Assembly: GCA_026225235.1 (NCBI GenBank)
Contig: JAMFSK010000096.1
Location: forward strand, 1-64,000
Length of the DNA: 64,000 nt
Source of the DNA: Burkholderiales bacterium
Lineage (GTDB): Bacteria > Pseudomonadota > Gammaproteobacteria > Burkholderiales > Burkholderiaceae
Direction: 5' to 3'
Below the pieces are notes generated by a model that was not told the DNA's origin, made no database searches, and saw only the letters and a list, made by a program, of their open reading frames with translations. Below, piece after piece: positions 52,154 to 61,588 of the stretch (position 1 is its first letter; the number at the start of each line of letters is the position of its first letter). A program made the position numbers and the translations under genes.

Positions 52154-52840
52154 CTAGCCTGCTTGTCTGGCCACTTCGCGCTGTGCGCGACGTACGGGCT
52201 GAGGTGCCTGGGGGTTCAAGTCGCGGGCGATTGCATAGGCTCTTTCTGTTGCCGGGCGTGAAGCAACGGCCTCGAGCCAGCGTTCGAGCGCCGGATAGAC
52301 GTCCAGTTGCAAGCCAAACAGGCTGTACGATGCCGCCCAGCTATAGGCGGCGATGTCCGCGACCGAGTATGCGTTGCCAGCGAGCCATTCACGGTTTTCC
52401 AGTCGCTTGTTGAGAACGCCAAACAGACGCGCTGTCTCCTTCGTATATCGATCCACCGCGAACGGGATTTTTTCCGATGAGCGGAGGAAGAAAATGAGTT
52501 GTCCGGCCATCGGGCCCAGTCCAGCGACCTGCCAGAACAACCATTGCGTCGCATCCATCCGTTCGCGGAGATCACCAGGGATCAGCTTGCCGGTTTTTTC
52601 GGCGAGGTACAGCAGGATCGCGCCTGACTCAAACAGGCCGATCGAATCTCCCCCATCGAGCGGATCATGATCGACGATTGCCGGCATCTTGTTGTTAGGG
52701 GCAATCTGGAGAAACGCCTCCTTGAATTGTTCGTCTTTCTGAAGATTGACGGGCACGATCCGGTATGGAAGGCCGGTTTCCTCCAGAAACATCGTGATCT
52801 TGTGGCCATTGGGTGTGGTCCAGTAATGCACATCAATCAT
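52154..52840 (-). CDS. Glutathione S-transferase (YfcG/Ure2-like)
   Basis: 228 residues. The N-terminus MIDVHYWTTPNGHKITMFLEETGLPYRIVPVNL and IAPNNKMPAIVDHD, then FESGAILLYLAEKTGKL, identify the YfcG/Ure2p group of GSTs, in which the Asn of TPNGHK replaces the usual Tyr/Ser. Such enzymes reduce disulfides. It sits between the SDR (67 bp upstream) and the NmrA gene. Confidence 0.92.
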   Translation of the reverse strand: MIDVHYWTTPNGHKITMFLEETGLPYRIVPVNLQKDEQFKEAFLQIAPNNKMPAIVDHDPLDGGDSIGLFESGAILLYLAEKTGKLIPGDLRERMDATQWLFWQVAGLGPMAGQLIFFLRSSEKIPFAVDRYTKETARLFGVLNKRLENREWLAGNAYSVADIAAYSWAASYSLFGLQLDVYPALERWLEAVASRPATERAYAIARDLNPQAPQPVRRAQREVARQAG

Positions 52841-52906
52841 TGAATACTCCAGTCAAAGCCGCATCGAAGTCGGCGGCGGATTTTCGTCCGCCGCCTGTCA
52901 TCCTGA

Positions 52907-53686
52907 CTACAGGCTCAGCTCGCCCCATCCACCAGTCACAAAATGATTGTGACCCGTGATATAGGCAGCCCGCGGTGATACAAGAAAAGCAATTATCTCG
53001 GCAAGCTCTTCCGGTTGACCTGCGCGCCCCTTGAGAGGAACAGTCGCAAAGAACTGTTCGTCCGTGATGCCCATGGCCGATGTAATCGTCTTGCGCACTT
53101 CATCGCCACCCGGCGTGATGATTGGGCCCGGCGTCACGATGTTGACGCGTACGCCGATAGGAGCGAGTTCCTTGGCGAGCCCTTGCGAATAGTTGTTCAG
53201 GGCTGCCTTCGCTGCGCCGTAATGCAGCAGCGGACCACCAAAAGGAGCATTTCCACCTGCGGAGACATTGACGATTGCTCCAGCCTTCGACTCCTTGAGT
53301 GCTCCTAGCACGGCACTGGTTACCCGCACGGTAGCCATGAAGTTGATGTTGATCGAGTCCAGCCATTCGTCATCTGAGATCGCTTCGGAATTGGGGAGGT
53401 GAACGCGTGCGGCACCCACCGAATTGACCAGAATGTCGAGCCCTCCCAGCGCTTGCAGCGCGGCCTTTCCAACTGCGTCGGCACCTTCCTTCGTTCTGGT
53501 GTCACCCGCGATGAAAATTGCGTCCTTAGGTGTCTGAGCGTGAGGCTGGCGGGCCGTGACAACCACTTTGGCGCCGGCGTCGATAAGTCGTTGCGCCACT
53601 GAAGCGCCAATACCTCGCGAGCCTCCCGTGACGAGCACGCGTTGACCGGCAAACTCTTTCGATAGGTCAAGTGAAAAAGCAGACAT
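52907..53686 (-). CDS. Short-chain dehydrogenase/reductase
   Basis: 259 residues from the ATG at 53686. The cofactor loop is VTGGSRGIGASVAQ, then VVVTARQ; the catalytic triad is IVNVSAGGNAPFGGPLLHYGAAKAAL (Ser, Tyr, Lys). The tail, VSPRAAYITGHNHFVTGGW, is the standard SDR C-terminus. It is the first gene of the SDR-GST-NmrA run. Its upstream region has a strong palindrome at 53891. Confidence 0.92.
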   Translation of the reverse strand: MSAFSLDLSKEFAGQRVLVTGGSRGIGASVAQRLIDAGAKVVVTARQPHAQTPKDAIFIAGDTRTKEGADAVGKAALQALGGLDILVNSVGAARVHLPNSEAISDDEWLDSININFMATVRVTSAVLGALKESKAGAIVNVSAGGNAPFGGPLLHYGAAKAALNNYSQGLAKELAPIGVRVNIVTPGPIITPGGDEVRKTITSAMGITDEQFFATVPLKGRAGQPEELAEIIAFLVSPRAAYITGHNHFVTGGWGELSL

Positions 53687-54171
53687 GCTTTCATCTCCGT
53701 TCGTGTTTCGATGAAGTGCGCAGCCTTGACTCGGCCGCGCTTGAGCGGACCAACTGGTCCAGAATGGCAAACGAATCGTTCGGGGCTGGCCGTCCTGTCA
53801 GCCGGTGGGGAGCGAGGCTCTCCCTGACCATGACGGAGATATTCATCTATTCAATGATTGGTCGGTAGACGTACAAACCGACTTTCATAAATTCAATAAT
53901 TGAATATCCACGCAAGACCAGGCGCCCAACACGATCGACAGTCATGCCCAAGCGTCGTCGCGAACTCCTCACGCATTTCATTTCAATGTAAATCGAACGT
54001 AAGGCATTGATTTATAACAGTTGATGCACGGCCTTCCGAGGCGTGGAATCGACCTCACGAGCGATTTTTTCGCGAGTTATCTTGTATGCACTGAGCGAGG
54101 CGCCGGCTCAAGGCGTCCGGCGATCACGTACCTCACCGTCAGCCCAGACAGCCCATTTAGGAACTCTTGTC
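53687..54171. other. Divergent promoter region between the SDR run and the BMP transporter operon
   Basis: About 485 nt, no gene. It holds a perfect dyad ATTCAAT, A, ATTGAAT at 53891-53905 and a partial copy at 53848. The nearest candidate regulators are not adjacent. Confidence 0.5.
53891..53905. promoter_or_regulatory. Palindrome ATTCAAT-A-ATTGAAT, candidate operator
   Basis: A 15-bp dyad with one central base. A second, partial copy starts at 53848 (TATTCAATGATT), and its exact reverse complement lies at 52835-52846 over the GST start codon. Three related sites in one transcription unit suggest control by one regulator that is not encoded next to it. Confidence 0.5.
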
Positions 54172-55218
54172 ATGTCGAATTCGATCGTCGGCCGCACCCC
54201 TGCGCGGCACTCCCGCCGTCTCCTCGCGCAAGCTGGACTGCTGCTCGCGGTCTCGCTTGCGGTGTTCTCGTCGCAAGCCTCCGCAGCGGACAAGGCCGCG
54301 ATCCTGCTGCCGGGCAGCATCAACGACCAGAGCTGGAATGAGCAGGGCTACGACGGCGTCAAGCGGCTCAAGGCCATGGGCTGGGATGTCGCTTACTCGG
54401 AGAACGTCCAGCCCGCCGACATGGCGCAGGCGATGCGCGACTATGCGCGCCGAGGCTACAAGCTCGTGATCGGCCATACCGGCCGCTTCCAGTCCGCCGC
54501 CGAAGGCGTGGGGCCGCGTTTCGAGAAGACCCTCTTCGTGGTCGGCTCAGGCGCCGCGGGCTCGGGCAAGAACGTGACGTCGATCGACTATGACAACACG
54601 CAGTTCGGCTACCTGATGGGCGTGCTCGCCGCGCGCATGAGCAAGACCGGCAAGATCGGCTCGGTCGACGGTCTCGAGGGACTGCCCAACATCGTCGCTC
54701 AGGTCGGCGCCTATCGCAAAGGCGCCCTGAGCGTGCGGCCGGACATCCAGGTGAAGGTCATCTACGTGCAAGACATGGAAGACGCCGCCGCCGCGAAGGA
54801 AGCGGCCCTGTCGCTAATCGCCTGGGGCGCCGACTTCGTGAGCGGCAAGCTCAACGCGGCCCAGTCAGGCATCATCGAAGCCGCGAAGGAAAAGAACATT
54901 TATACGAGCGGCCGCTCGACGGACAACACGAAGATCGCACCGCAAAACGTCGTGACCAATATTGTCGAGAAGTGGGGCGAAATGTACTCGGCGATCGCAC
55001 AGGCTGACCAGGCCGGCACGGGCGGCGGCAAATACATCCTCTACGGGCTCAATTCAAAGGGCAGCACAGGCGCCTCGCTCCAGTACACGGACGGCCAGCC
55101 GTTCAACCCGGTGGTGCCCGCGGCGATCGTCAACGAACTCAACGCCGACGAGAAGAAATTCGCATCCGGTGAGCTCAAGGTCTCCGTCACGCCGCAGGAC
55201 GCGCGCGGCGGTTTGTAA
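54172..55218 (+). CDS. BMP family ABC transporter substrate-binding protein
   Basis: 348 residues from the ATG at 54172. A signal peptide with a hydrophobic core, GLLLAVSLAVFSSQASA, is followed by the mature start DKAAILLPGSINDQSWNEQG, typical of BMP/Med proteins that bind nucleosides and related compounds. Other family landmarks are YDNTQFGYLMGVLAARMSKTG and GADFVSGKLNAAQSGIIEAA. It is the first gene of a transport and amide-hydrolysis block and probably binds the heterocycle to be degraded. Confidence 0.92.
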   Translation: MSNSIVGRTPARHSRRLLAQAGLLLAVSLAVFSSQASAADKAAILLPGSINDQSWNEQGYDGVKRLKAMGWDVAYSENVQPADMAQAMRDYARRGYKLVIGHTGRFQSAAEGVGPRFEKTLFVVGSGAAGSGKNVTSIDYDNTQFGYLMGVLAARMSKTGKIGSVDGLEGLPNIVAQVGAYRKGALSVRPDIQVKVIYVQDMEDAAAAKEAALSLIAWGADFVSGKLNAAQSGIIEAAKEKNIYTSGRSTDNTKIAPQNVVTNIVEKWGEMYSAIAQADQAGTGGGKYILYGLNSKGSTGASLQYTDGQPFNPVVPAAIVNELNADEKKFASGELKVSVTPQDARGGL

Positions 55219-55229
55219 AGGCACCCCCG

Positions 55230-56753
55230 ATGAACGTCATGCTCGAGATGCGCGGCATCAGCAAGCGCTTCGGCACGGTCCAGGCGAATCGCGAGGTCGA
55301 TCTCACGGTTCCCGCCGGTTGTATCGTGGCCTTGCTTGGCGAGAACGGCTCCGGCAAGAGCACGTTGATGAAGCTGCTGTTCGGCATGGAACGGCCCGAC
55401 AGCGGCGGCATCGTCTTTAAGGGCCGAGAGTTCGAGCCTGCCGGGCCGCGCGACGCGATCGCCGCGGGCATCGGCATGATTCACCAGCACTTCATGCTGG
55501 TCGAGTCGATGTCGGTCGTCGACAACGTGATGCTTGGCTGGACCGAAGCGGGCACGTGGCTGCGACGCGGTGAAATGATCCGTCGCATCCGCGAGGTCAG
55601 TGCGCGTTACGGGCTCGATCTCGACCCGCACCAGTGGGTGCGCGACTTGCCGTTCGGCATGCGCCAGCGCATCGAGATCGTCAAGGCGATTGTGCGTGGT
55701 GCCGATCTCCTGATCCTCGACGAGCCCACCTCGAACCTCAGTGCGCCTGAAGTCGCTGGTCTGATGACGGTGATGCGACGGATGCGCGACGAGGGTCGCT
55801 CGGTGATCTTCATCTCGCACAAACTCGGCGAGGTCATGGAGATCTGTGACGAGGGCATCGTGCTGCGCGACGGCAGCGTGGTCGGCCATTTCGATGTGGC
55901 CGCGGTCACGCGCAGCGAACTGGCTCGCATGATGGTCGATCGCGATCTCGACAGCGCCGCCGACCGGACCGAGCGCCCACCGGGCGAGGTGCTGCTGCAT
56001 GTCGAAGGCCTGGGCCTCGATGGCGGTCACAGTGGGGGAGCCGGGAGCGGTTTGCCCCTGCTCGGCAATATCGGATTTTCCTTGCACGAGGGCGAGATCC
56101 TTGCGATCGCCGGCATCGACGGCAATGGCCAGACCGAGTTGATCGAATGCCTCGCTGGCCTGCGTACGCCGACGCGCGGCGTGGTCACGCTGGCGGGTGT
56201 CGACGTGACGTTCGCGAGCGTCAAAGAGCGTCTTGCAGCGGGGCTCGCCTATATTCCGGTCGACCGTGCGACCACCAGCCTCATCCCGGCGATGTCGATC
56301 GAAGACAACCTCGCGATGCGCGACTTCGATCTGGCGCCATGGAAACGCGGTACCTGGCTCGATCGCGCCGCGTTCCGGGACGTCGCGACCCAACGCATTC
56401 GCGATTTCTCGATCGCCTGCGCAGGACCCGAGGTCCCGGCCCGCACGCTCTCAGGCGGCAACCAGCAGAAGATCGTCATCGCGCGCGAGGTCGGACGCCA
56501 GCCGCGCGTGCTGCTCGCCGCGCAACCGACCTGGGGTCTCGATCCCGGTGCGACCCGCTTTGTGATCGACCAGTTGCTTGCGCTGCGCAATGCCGGGGCC
56601 GCCGTGCTCTATGTCTCATCCGAACTCGAGGAGGTCATGATGCTCGGCGACCGGATCGGCGTCATGAGCGGCGGCATGCTCAAGGGCGTGGTACGGCGCG
56701 CGGAGGTCGACCTGACCGCGATCGGCATGATGATGGCCGGGGCGCCGAACTGA
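55230..56753 (+). CDS. ABC transporter ATPase with two nucleotide-binding domains (nucleoside/BMP type)
   Basis: 507 residues. NBD1 has Walker A GENGSGKSTLMK, Walker B LLILDEPTSNLS and the D-loop; its signature is LPFGMRQ instead of LSGGQ. NBD2 has a Walker A-like GIDGNGQTELIE, signature LSGGNQQKIVIAREV and Walker B LLAAQPTWGLDPG. This split is typical of the YufO/NupA class that powers BMP-dependent importers. It starts 11 nt after the binding-protein gene. Confidence 0.93.
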   Translation: MNVMLEMRGISKRFGTVQANREVDLTVPAGCIVALLGENGSGKSTLMKLLFGMERPDSGGIVFKGREFEPAGPRDAIAAGIGMIHQHFMLVESMSVVDNVMLGWTEAGTWLRRGEMIRRIREVSARYGLDLDPHQWVRDLPFGMRQRIEIVKAIVRGADLLILDEPTSNLSAPEVAGLMTVMRRMRDEGRSVIFISHKLGEVMEICDEGIVLRDGSVVGHFDVAAVTRSELARMMVDRDLDSAADRTERPPGEVLLHVEGLGLDGGHSGGAGSGLPLLGNIGFSLHEGEILAIAGIDGNGQTELIECLAGLRTPTRGVVTLAGVDVTFASVKERLAAGLAYIPVDRATTSLIPAMSIEDNLAMRDFDLAPWKRGTWLDRAAFRDVATQRIRDFSIACAGPEVPARTLSGGNQQKIVIAREVGRQPRVLLAAQPTWGLDPGATRFVIDQLLALRNAGAAVLYVSSELEEVMMLGDRIGVMSGGMLKGVVRRAEVDLTAIGMMMAGAPN

Positions 56754-56793
56754 ATGCGATACCTATCGACCCTGGCCAGACAGCGGCCGACTC

Positions 56794-57963
56794 ATGGCCC
56801 GACAAGGAAATGATGTGGTGGACCTTCCCGATCTCACCCCACCGCAAGTTCATGGAGCCGCGCGTGGCACCGCTCATGGAGCCCAATTGCAACCGAACCC
56901 CGTGAAGCCCACGCTCGCAGGCGGCCGTGCCGCCGTCGGGGCAAGACGCGCCTTGCAATCGCTCGCGTTATCGGTGTCCGCCGTCGTACTCGCATTCGGC
57001 GTCACCGCCCTCTTCATCCTCCTCGCCGGCAAGAACCCCCTCACGGCGTACTGGATCATGCTGCGCGGCGCCTTCGGCTCGATCGACGCCATTTCATTCG
57101 CCCTCAACAAAAGCGCGCCATACATCCTCGCGGGCACGGGTGTCGCCCTGTGCTTCCGCGCCAAGGTCATCAATATCGGCGCGGAGGGGCAAATCGCGAT
57201 CGGCGGGATCTGCGCGACCTGGGTCGGCCTGCACGGTGCCGCATGGCCGGGGCCGGTGCTGATCGCCGCATCGCTTGCCGCGGGAGCCGTGGGCGGTGCG
57301 TGCTGGGCGGGGATCGCGGCCGCGCTGCGGATTTATCGCGGCGTCAGCGAGGTGCTGTCGACTCTAATGCTCAACTTCGTCGGGCTGTTGATGGTGGGTG
57401 CCGTGTTGCATGCCTCGATGGGCGAGGTCGGCGCGGGCTTTCCGCAATCGCCGATGCTCTCCGACAGCGCCTTCCTGCCGATCATCTGGCCCGACAGTGA
57501 CCTGCATGCGGGCATTCTGCTCGCGATAGTCTTGTCCGCTGCGAGTTATGTGTTGCTCTGGCGGACACCTTTCGGCTTCCGGCTGCGGTTGATCGGCAAC
57601 AGCGCGCCGGCAGCCCGCTATGCAGGGGTCTCGTTCGGCCGCGGTCTGTTCTCCGTGATGGCCGTCGCGGGTGCGCTCGCGGGACTGGCGGGCGGCATCG
57701 AGATACTCGGCGTCCAGTACCGGCTGATCGAAGGATTCTCGAACGGCTTCGGCTTCAATGCCGTGGCCGTCGCGCTACTTGCGGCGCTCGATCCGCTCGC
57801 GGTCATCCCAGCGGGGCTCTTCTTCGGTTTCGTCGAGGCCGGCGCGCTCGCGATGCAACGCGAGATCGGTGTGCCATCGTCGCTCGTCTATGTGATACAG
57901 GGGCTGACTATGGTCTTCGTGCTCTGCGCGATGGGCTTCGAAAAACGCGCGAGGCGCGTATGA
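56794..57963 (+). CDS. ABC transporter permease (nucleoside/BMP type)
   Basis: 389 residues with about nine hydrophobic segments. The family signature FRAKVINIGAEGQIAIGG sits near residue 125, and GNSAPAARYAGVSFGR near 270. The N-terminal ~45 residues are unusual and Pro/Gly-rich, and the true start may be further in (for example a GTG at 56903). It overlaps the next permease by ATGA. Confidence 0.9.
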   Translation: MARQGNDVVDLPDLTPPQVHGAARGTAHGAQLQPNPVKPTLAGGRAAVGARRALQSLALSVSAVVLAFGVTALFILLAGKNPLTAYWIMLRGAFGSIDAISFALNKSAPYILAGTGVALCFRAKVINIGAEGQIAIGGICATWVGLHGAAWPGPVLIAASLAAGAVGGACWAGIAAALRIYRGVSEVLSTLMLNFVGLLMVGAVLHASMGEVGAGFPQSPMLSDSAFLPIIWPDSDLHAGILLAIVLSAASYVLLWRTPFGFRLRLIGNSAPAARYAGVSFGRGLFSVMAVAGALAGLAGGIEILGVQYRLIEGFSNGFGFNAVAVALLAALDPLAVIPAGLFFGFVEAGALAMQREIGVPSSLVYVIQGLTMVFVLCAMGFEKRARRV

Positions 57964-58892
57964 ATCTGATCGAAACCCCGGTCCTGATCGGTCTGCTGGT
58001 CTCGACGATCCGCATCGCCTCGCCCTTGCTGTTTGCCGCACTCGGCGGTGCACTATCCGAGACAGCGGGCACCTTTGCGGTCGGCATCGAAGGCATGATG
58101 CTGATGGGCGCGTTTTCCGGCACGGTGGTGACCTATCTCACAGGCAACATCGTGCTTGGATTTCTGTGCAGCATGCTGGGGGGTGCCTTCGCCGCGATGC
58201 TGATTGCGGTCGCTACAGTCCGTTTCCGGACCGACCATATGGTGACAGGCCTTGCCGTCAACATCCTCGTGCTCGGCCTCACCAGCTTCCTGCTGCGCGG
58301 CATGTTCGGCGGCCATGCCCCCACCATCCGGCTGAACACCTTGCAGCCGCTCGCCGTGCCGGTGCTGTCTCGTATCCCGCTGCTTGGCCCCGTGCTGTTC
58401 GACCAGCCCGTGCTGACGTACGCAGCCTTCCTCGCGGTACTGCCCCTGCACTACGTGTTGACCCATACGCAACTCGGACTCAAATTGCGCGCAGCCGGCG
58501 AGAACCCCGCCGCGGTGTTTTCGATCGGCTCGAACCCGGCCTTGATCCGCGCCTCCGCGATCGTTGCAGGAGGCCTGCTCGCCGGTCTCGGCGGCGCGGT
58601 TCTGCCGCTGCAGGAACTCGGCACCTTTACCGACGGCATGACAAACGGGCGTGGTTTCATCGCGCTCGCCGCAGTCCTAATCGGCCGCTGGAAACCCGGC
58701 GGCGTGATGCTCGGCTGCTTGCTGTTCGGTGCGACCAGCGCGGTCGGCCTGAACATGCAGGGCTGGGGCCTGCCCGTCAGTTCCTATGTGGTTCAGATGA
58801 TGCCGTACATGATCGCCCTCGGCGTGCTGTGTGCATTCGGGCGTTCGACCCGTATGCCGGCTGCGCTCGGCAATGTGCTGGCATCGCGCTGA
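57960..58892 (+). CDS. ABC transporter permease (nucleoside/BMP type)
   Basis: 310 residues with eight or more hydrophobic segments. The counterpart signature, AGTFAVGIEGMMLMGAFSG, lies near residue 40, with GENPAAVFSIGSNPALIR near 180. The start codon overlaps the previous stop, so the two permeases are translated together as a heterodimer. Confidence 0.93.
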   Translation: MNLIETPVLIGLLVSTIRIASPLLFAALGGALSETAGTFAVGIEGMMLMGAFSGTVVTYLTGNIVLGFLCSMLGGAFAAMLIAVATVRFRTDHMVTGLAVNILVLGLTSFLLRGMFGGHAPTIRLNTLQPLAVPVLSRIPLLGPVLFDQPVLTYAAFLAVLPLHYVLTHTQLGLKLRAAGENPAAVFSIGSNPALIRASAIVAGGLLAGLGGAVLPLQELGTFTDGMTNGRGFIALAAVLIGRWKPGGVMLGCLLFGATSAVGLNMQGWGLPVSSYVVQMMPYMIALGVLCAFGRSTRMPAALGNVLASR

Positions 58893-58928
58893 CCTTCTCT
58901 CGATTCGACAGATACAACTGGAGACGCA

Positions 58929-60047
58929 ATGAAAATCGGCGTGCATAAAATCGCCATGGCCTCACCCGGTGACACCTCGGAACTGGCCAGGCTCATCGAC
59001 ACGGGCACCCTCGATCCGCACGACATCGTCGCCGTGATCGGCAAGACCGAAGGCAATGGAGGCGCCAACGACTTCACACGCGGTTTCGCGACCCAGTCGA
59101 TGCAACTGCTGCTGGCCGAGCGTCTGGGCATGACGGCTGCCGAAGTGGGCAAGAGGGTGTGCTTCGTCTGGTCCGGCGGAACCGAAGGCGTGCTGTCCCC
59201 GCATGCCACCGTGCTCACGCGCATCGATCGCGCCGGCGAGCCGGCGTCCCCGCCTTTATCCGGCAAGACACCGCGCCTCGCGCTCGGCATCGCGATCACG
59301 CGTGACGTGCTGCCCGAGGAAGTGGGTACGGTCACCCAGGTCGAGGTCGTCGCCGAGGCTGTGCGCGATGCGATGGCCTCGGCCGGCATCACTGATGCAG
59401 GCGACGTCCACTACGTCCAGGTCAAGGGGCCACTGCTGACGCCCGCCTCGATCGCCGATGCAGACAAACGGGCCAAGACACTCGTCACACGCGACCCGAA
59501 CGGCTCGAAGCCCTATGCGCGTGGTGCCACCGCGCTTGGCGTCGCCGTCGCACTCGGCGAGGTCGACGCAGGTGCGATCGATGACACCGTGATCGCACGG
59601 CGCATGGATCTGTTCTCGTCGGTGGCGGCAACGTCAGCAGGCGGTGAACTCAAGAACTGCGAAGTCCTCTTGTTCGGCAATTCCCTCGCCAGCGACAGCG
59701 ATTTCGTGATCGCCCATGGTGTACTCCACGACGTGATCGACGCGGCAGCGGTACGAAACGTCCTGCGCGCCACCGGTCTTGAAGTCGGCGAAAGTCTCGG
59801 TGAAGACGAGGTGCAACGTGTCGCCGCCGTCTTCGCGAAAGCCGACGCGAGCCCGAACGGAAAGATCCGCAACTGGCGCACCACGATGCTCTCCGATGCG
59901 GACATCAACTATGAACGTCATGCAAGAGCGGTACTCGGCGGCGTGATCGCCTCGGTGACCGGTGACCCCGCCATTTTCGTATCTGGGGGCACCGAGCATC
60001 AGTGCGCGCCCGGAGAAATGCCCATCGCTGCGATCGTGCGCGTCTGA
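58929..60047 (+). CDS. Ring-opening amidohydrolase (barbiturase/cyanuric acid hydrolase family)
   Basis: 372 residues of the AtzD/TrzD/barbiturase family (PF09663). The threefold repeat is visible: SGGTEG around Ser82, TSAGGE around Ser236 and SGGTEHQ at Ser352, each paired with a Lys: KTEGNG (Lys39), QVKGPLLT (Lys166) and FAKADAS (Lys304). These Ser-Lys pairs bind and open a cyclic imide. The sequence alone does not separate cyanuric acid from barbiturate as substrate. The gene lies 36 bp after the permease. Confidence 0.93.
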   Translation: MKIGVHKIAMASPGDTSELARLIDTGTLDPHDIVAVIGKTEGNGGANDFTRGFATQSMQLLLAERLGMTAAEVGKRVCFVWSGGTEGVLSPHATVLTRIDRAGEPASPPLSGKTPRLALGIAITRDVLPEEVGTVTQVEVVAEAVRDAMASAGITDAGDVHYVQVKGPLLTPASIADADKRAKTLVTRDPNGSKPYARGATALGVAVALGEVDAGAIDDTVIARRMDLFSSVAATSAGGELKNCEVLLFGNSLASDSDFVIAHGVLHDVIDAAAVRNVLRATGLEVGESLGEDEVQRVAAVFAKADASPNGKIRNWRTTMLSDADINYERHARAVLGGVIASVTGDPAIFVSGGTEHQCAPGEMPIAAIVRV

Positions 60048-60065
60048 CCCAACGGAGCCTGCCGC

Positions 60066-61481
60066 GTGGTATCGACCAATAATCTGTGGGCCTGCTCGGC
60101 GAGCGAGCTCGCTCACGCGTATGCGGGTGGCGACTGTTCGCCGGCCGACGTGATCGACTGTCTCGCGCATCGAATCGAAACAATCAATCCGCATCTCAAC
60201 GCGTTCGTGACCCTCGACCTCGAGGGCGCGCGCGCCGCCGCTGTCGCAAGCGAAGCCCGGTGGCGCGCGGGAGCACCGCTCAGCGCGCTCGATGGTGTGC
60301 CCGTTAGTATCAAGGACAACCTGACCGTCGGCGGCATGCGTTCGACCTGGGGCAGCGCGCTCTATGCGCAGTTCGTGCCCGATGCCGACGAGCTGCCCGT
60401 CGCGCGCCTGCGTGCGGCCGGTGCCTTGATCCTGGGCAAGACTAATTGCCCCGAACTGACTGTGCACGGCTATACCGACAACCTGTTGTTCGGGGTCACG
60501 CGCAACCCCTGGGACACAGCGCTCACGCCGGGGGGGTCAAGTGGCGGCGCGGCCGCTGCAGTAAGCGCGGGGCTCGGACCGATCGCGCTGGCCACCGACG
60601 GCGGCGGTTCGATCCGCAGGCCGGCATCGTACACGGGCCTTGTGGGACTCAAGCCTTCGCGTGGCAGAGTGGCTCGCGCGAATGGCTTTCCATCCGTCCT
60701 CCTCGATTGCGAGGTGGTCGGCCCGATCGCACGAACGGTCGAAGACATGCGGCTCGTCATGCAGGTGATCGGCCAGCCCGATGGGCAAGACCCGCTTTCC
60801 ACTCTGCTGTCGCACGAGACGTTTGAGTGCGACGCACCGCGTGCATGCCGGATTCTCCATGTGCCCCAGTTCGGCGATGCGCCAGTCGACCGCGAGATCA
60901 CCGACAGCGTCACCGCTGCGACGCGCACACTCGAATCGCTCGGGCATAGGGTCGAGACCGGTACAGTACCGCTCGATTTCGATGCGCTTGGTCAGTCATG
61001 GTCGGTCTTGAGCCAGACGGGGCTGCGCTGGCTCGCGGATCGTCATGCGGGGTGGGAGTCGCAGGTCGGCCCTGCCATCGCCTCGCTGATCGCCGCGGGT
61101 GGTACGCTATCGGCCGTGCAGTACTACGAGGCGCTGGAGCAATTCGCCCAGCTGAAGCGCGACCTTGCGCGTGTCTTCGAACGCTACGACGTGATCCTGA
61201 CGCCGTCCGCGGCGGCCATGCCATGGCCTGCAGCTGACGCCTATCCCCCCGTGATCGACGGGCATGATGTCGGTCCACGCGGTCATGCCGTGTTCACGGC
61301 CTTCGTCAACATGTCCGGCTGTGCTGCCATCAATCTGCCCGCCGCACCCGCACCAAACAGGATGCCGATCGGCTTCCAGCTGGTCGGGCCGGTCGGCAGC
61401 GATGGTTTGCTGTGCAAGCTCGGGCTGCAGTACGAAGACACGTTCGACAACAGCCGGTCATGGCCACCGCTCTGTGGTTGA
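60066..61481 (+). CDS. Amidase signature family hydrolase
   Basis: 471 residues from a GTG at 60066 with GGAG upstream. The catalytic Lys is in VSIKDNLTVGG (Lys83), the cis-Ser in PGGSSGGAAAA (Ser158) and the nucleophile in TDGGGSIRRPA (Ser182). It lies 18 nt after the ring-opening enzyme. By analogy with AtzD-AtzE, or barbiturase-ureidomalonase, it probably hydrolyses the linear product of ring opening. No small AtzG-like partner gene is visible. Confidence 0.92.
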   Translation: MVSTNNLWACSASELAHAYAGGDCSPADVIDCLAHRIETINPHLNAFVTLDLEGARAAAVASEARWRAGAPLSALDGVPVSIKDNLTVGGMRSTWGSALYAQFVPDADELPVARLRAAGALILGKTNCPELTVHGYTDNLLFGVTRNPWDTALTPGGSSGGAAAAVSAGLGPIALATDGGGSIRRPASYTGLVGLKPSRGRVARANGFPSVLLDCEVVGPIARTVEDMRLVMQVIGQPDGQDPLSTLLSHETFECDAPRACRILHVPQFGDAPVDREITDSVTAATRTLESLGHRVETGTVPLDFDALGQSWSVLSQTGLRWLADRHAGWESQVGPAIASLIAAGGTLSAVQYYEALEQFAQLKRDLARVFERYDVILTPSAAAMPWPAADAYPPVIDGHDVGPRGHAVFTAFVNMSGCAAINLPAAPAPNRMPIGFQLVGPVGSDGLLCKLGLQYEDTFDNSRSWPPLCG

Positions 61482-61588
61482 GGTGCAGTGCGCCCACGTG
61501 TGACAGGCGCCACGATCAGACCGAACGAACGAACAGCCCGATCGTGAGCGCTGCTTTATCGGCCTACCGCTGTTCGTTCGGCATGGCC

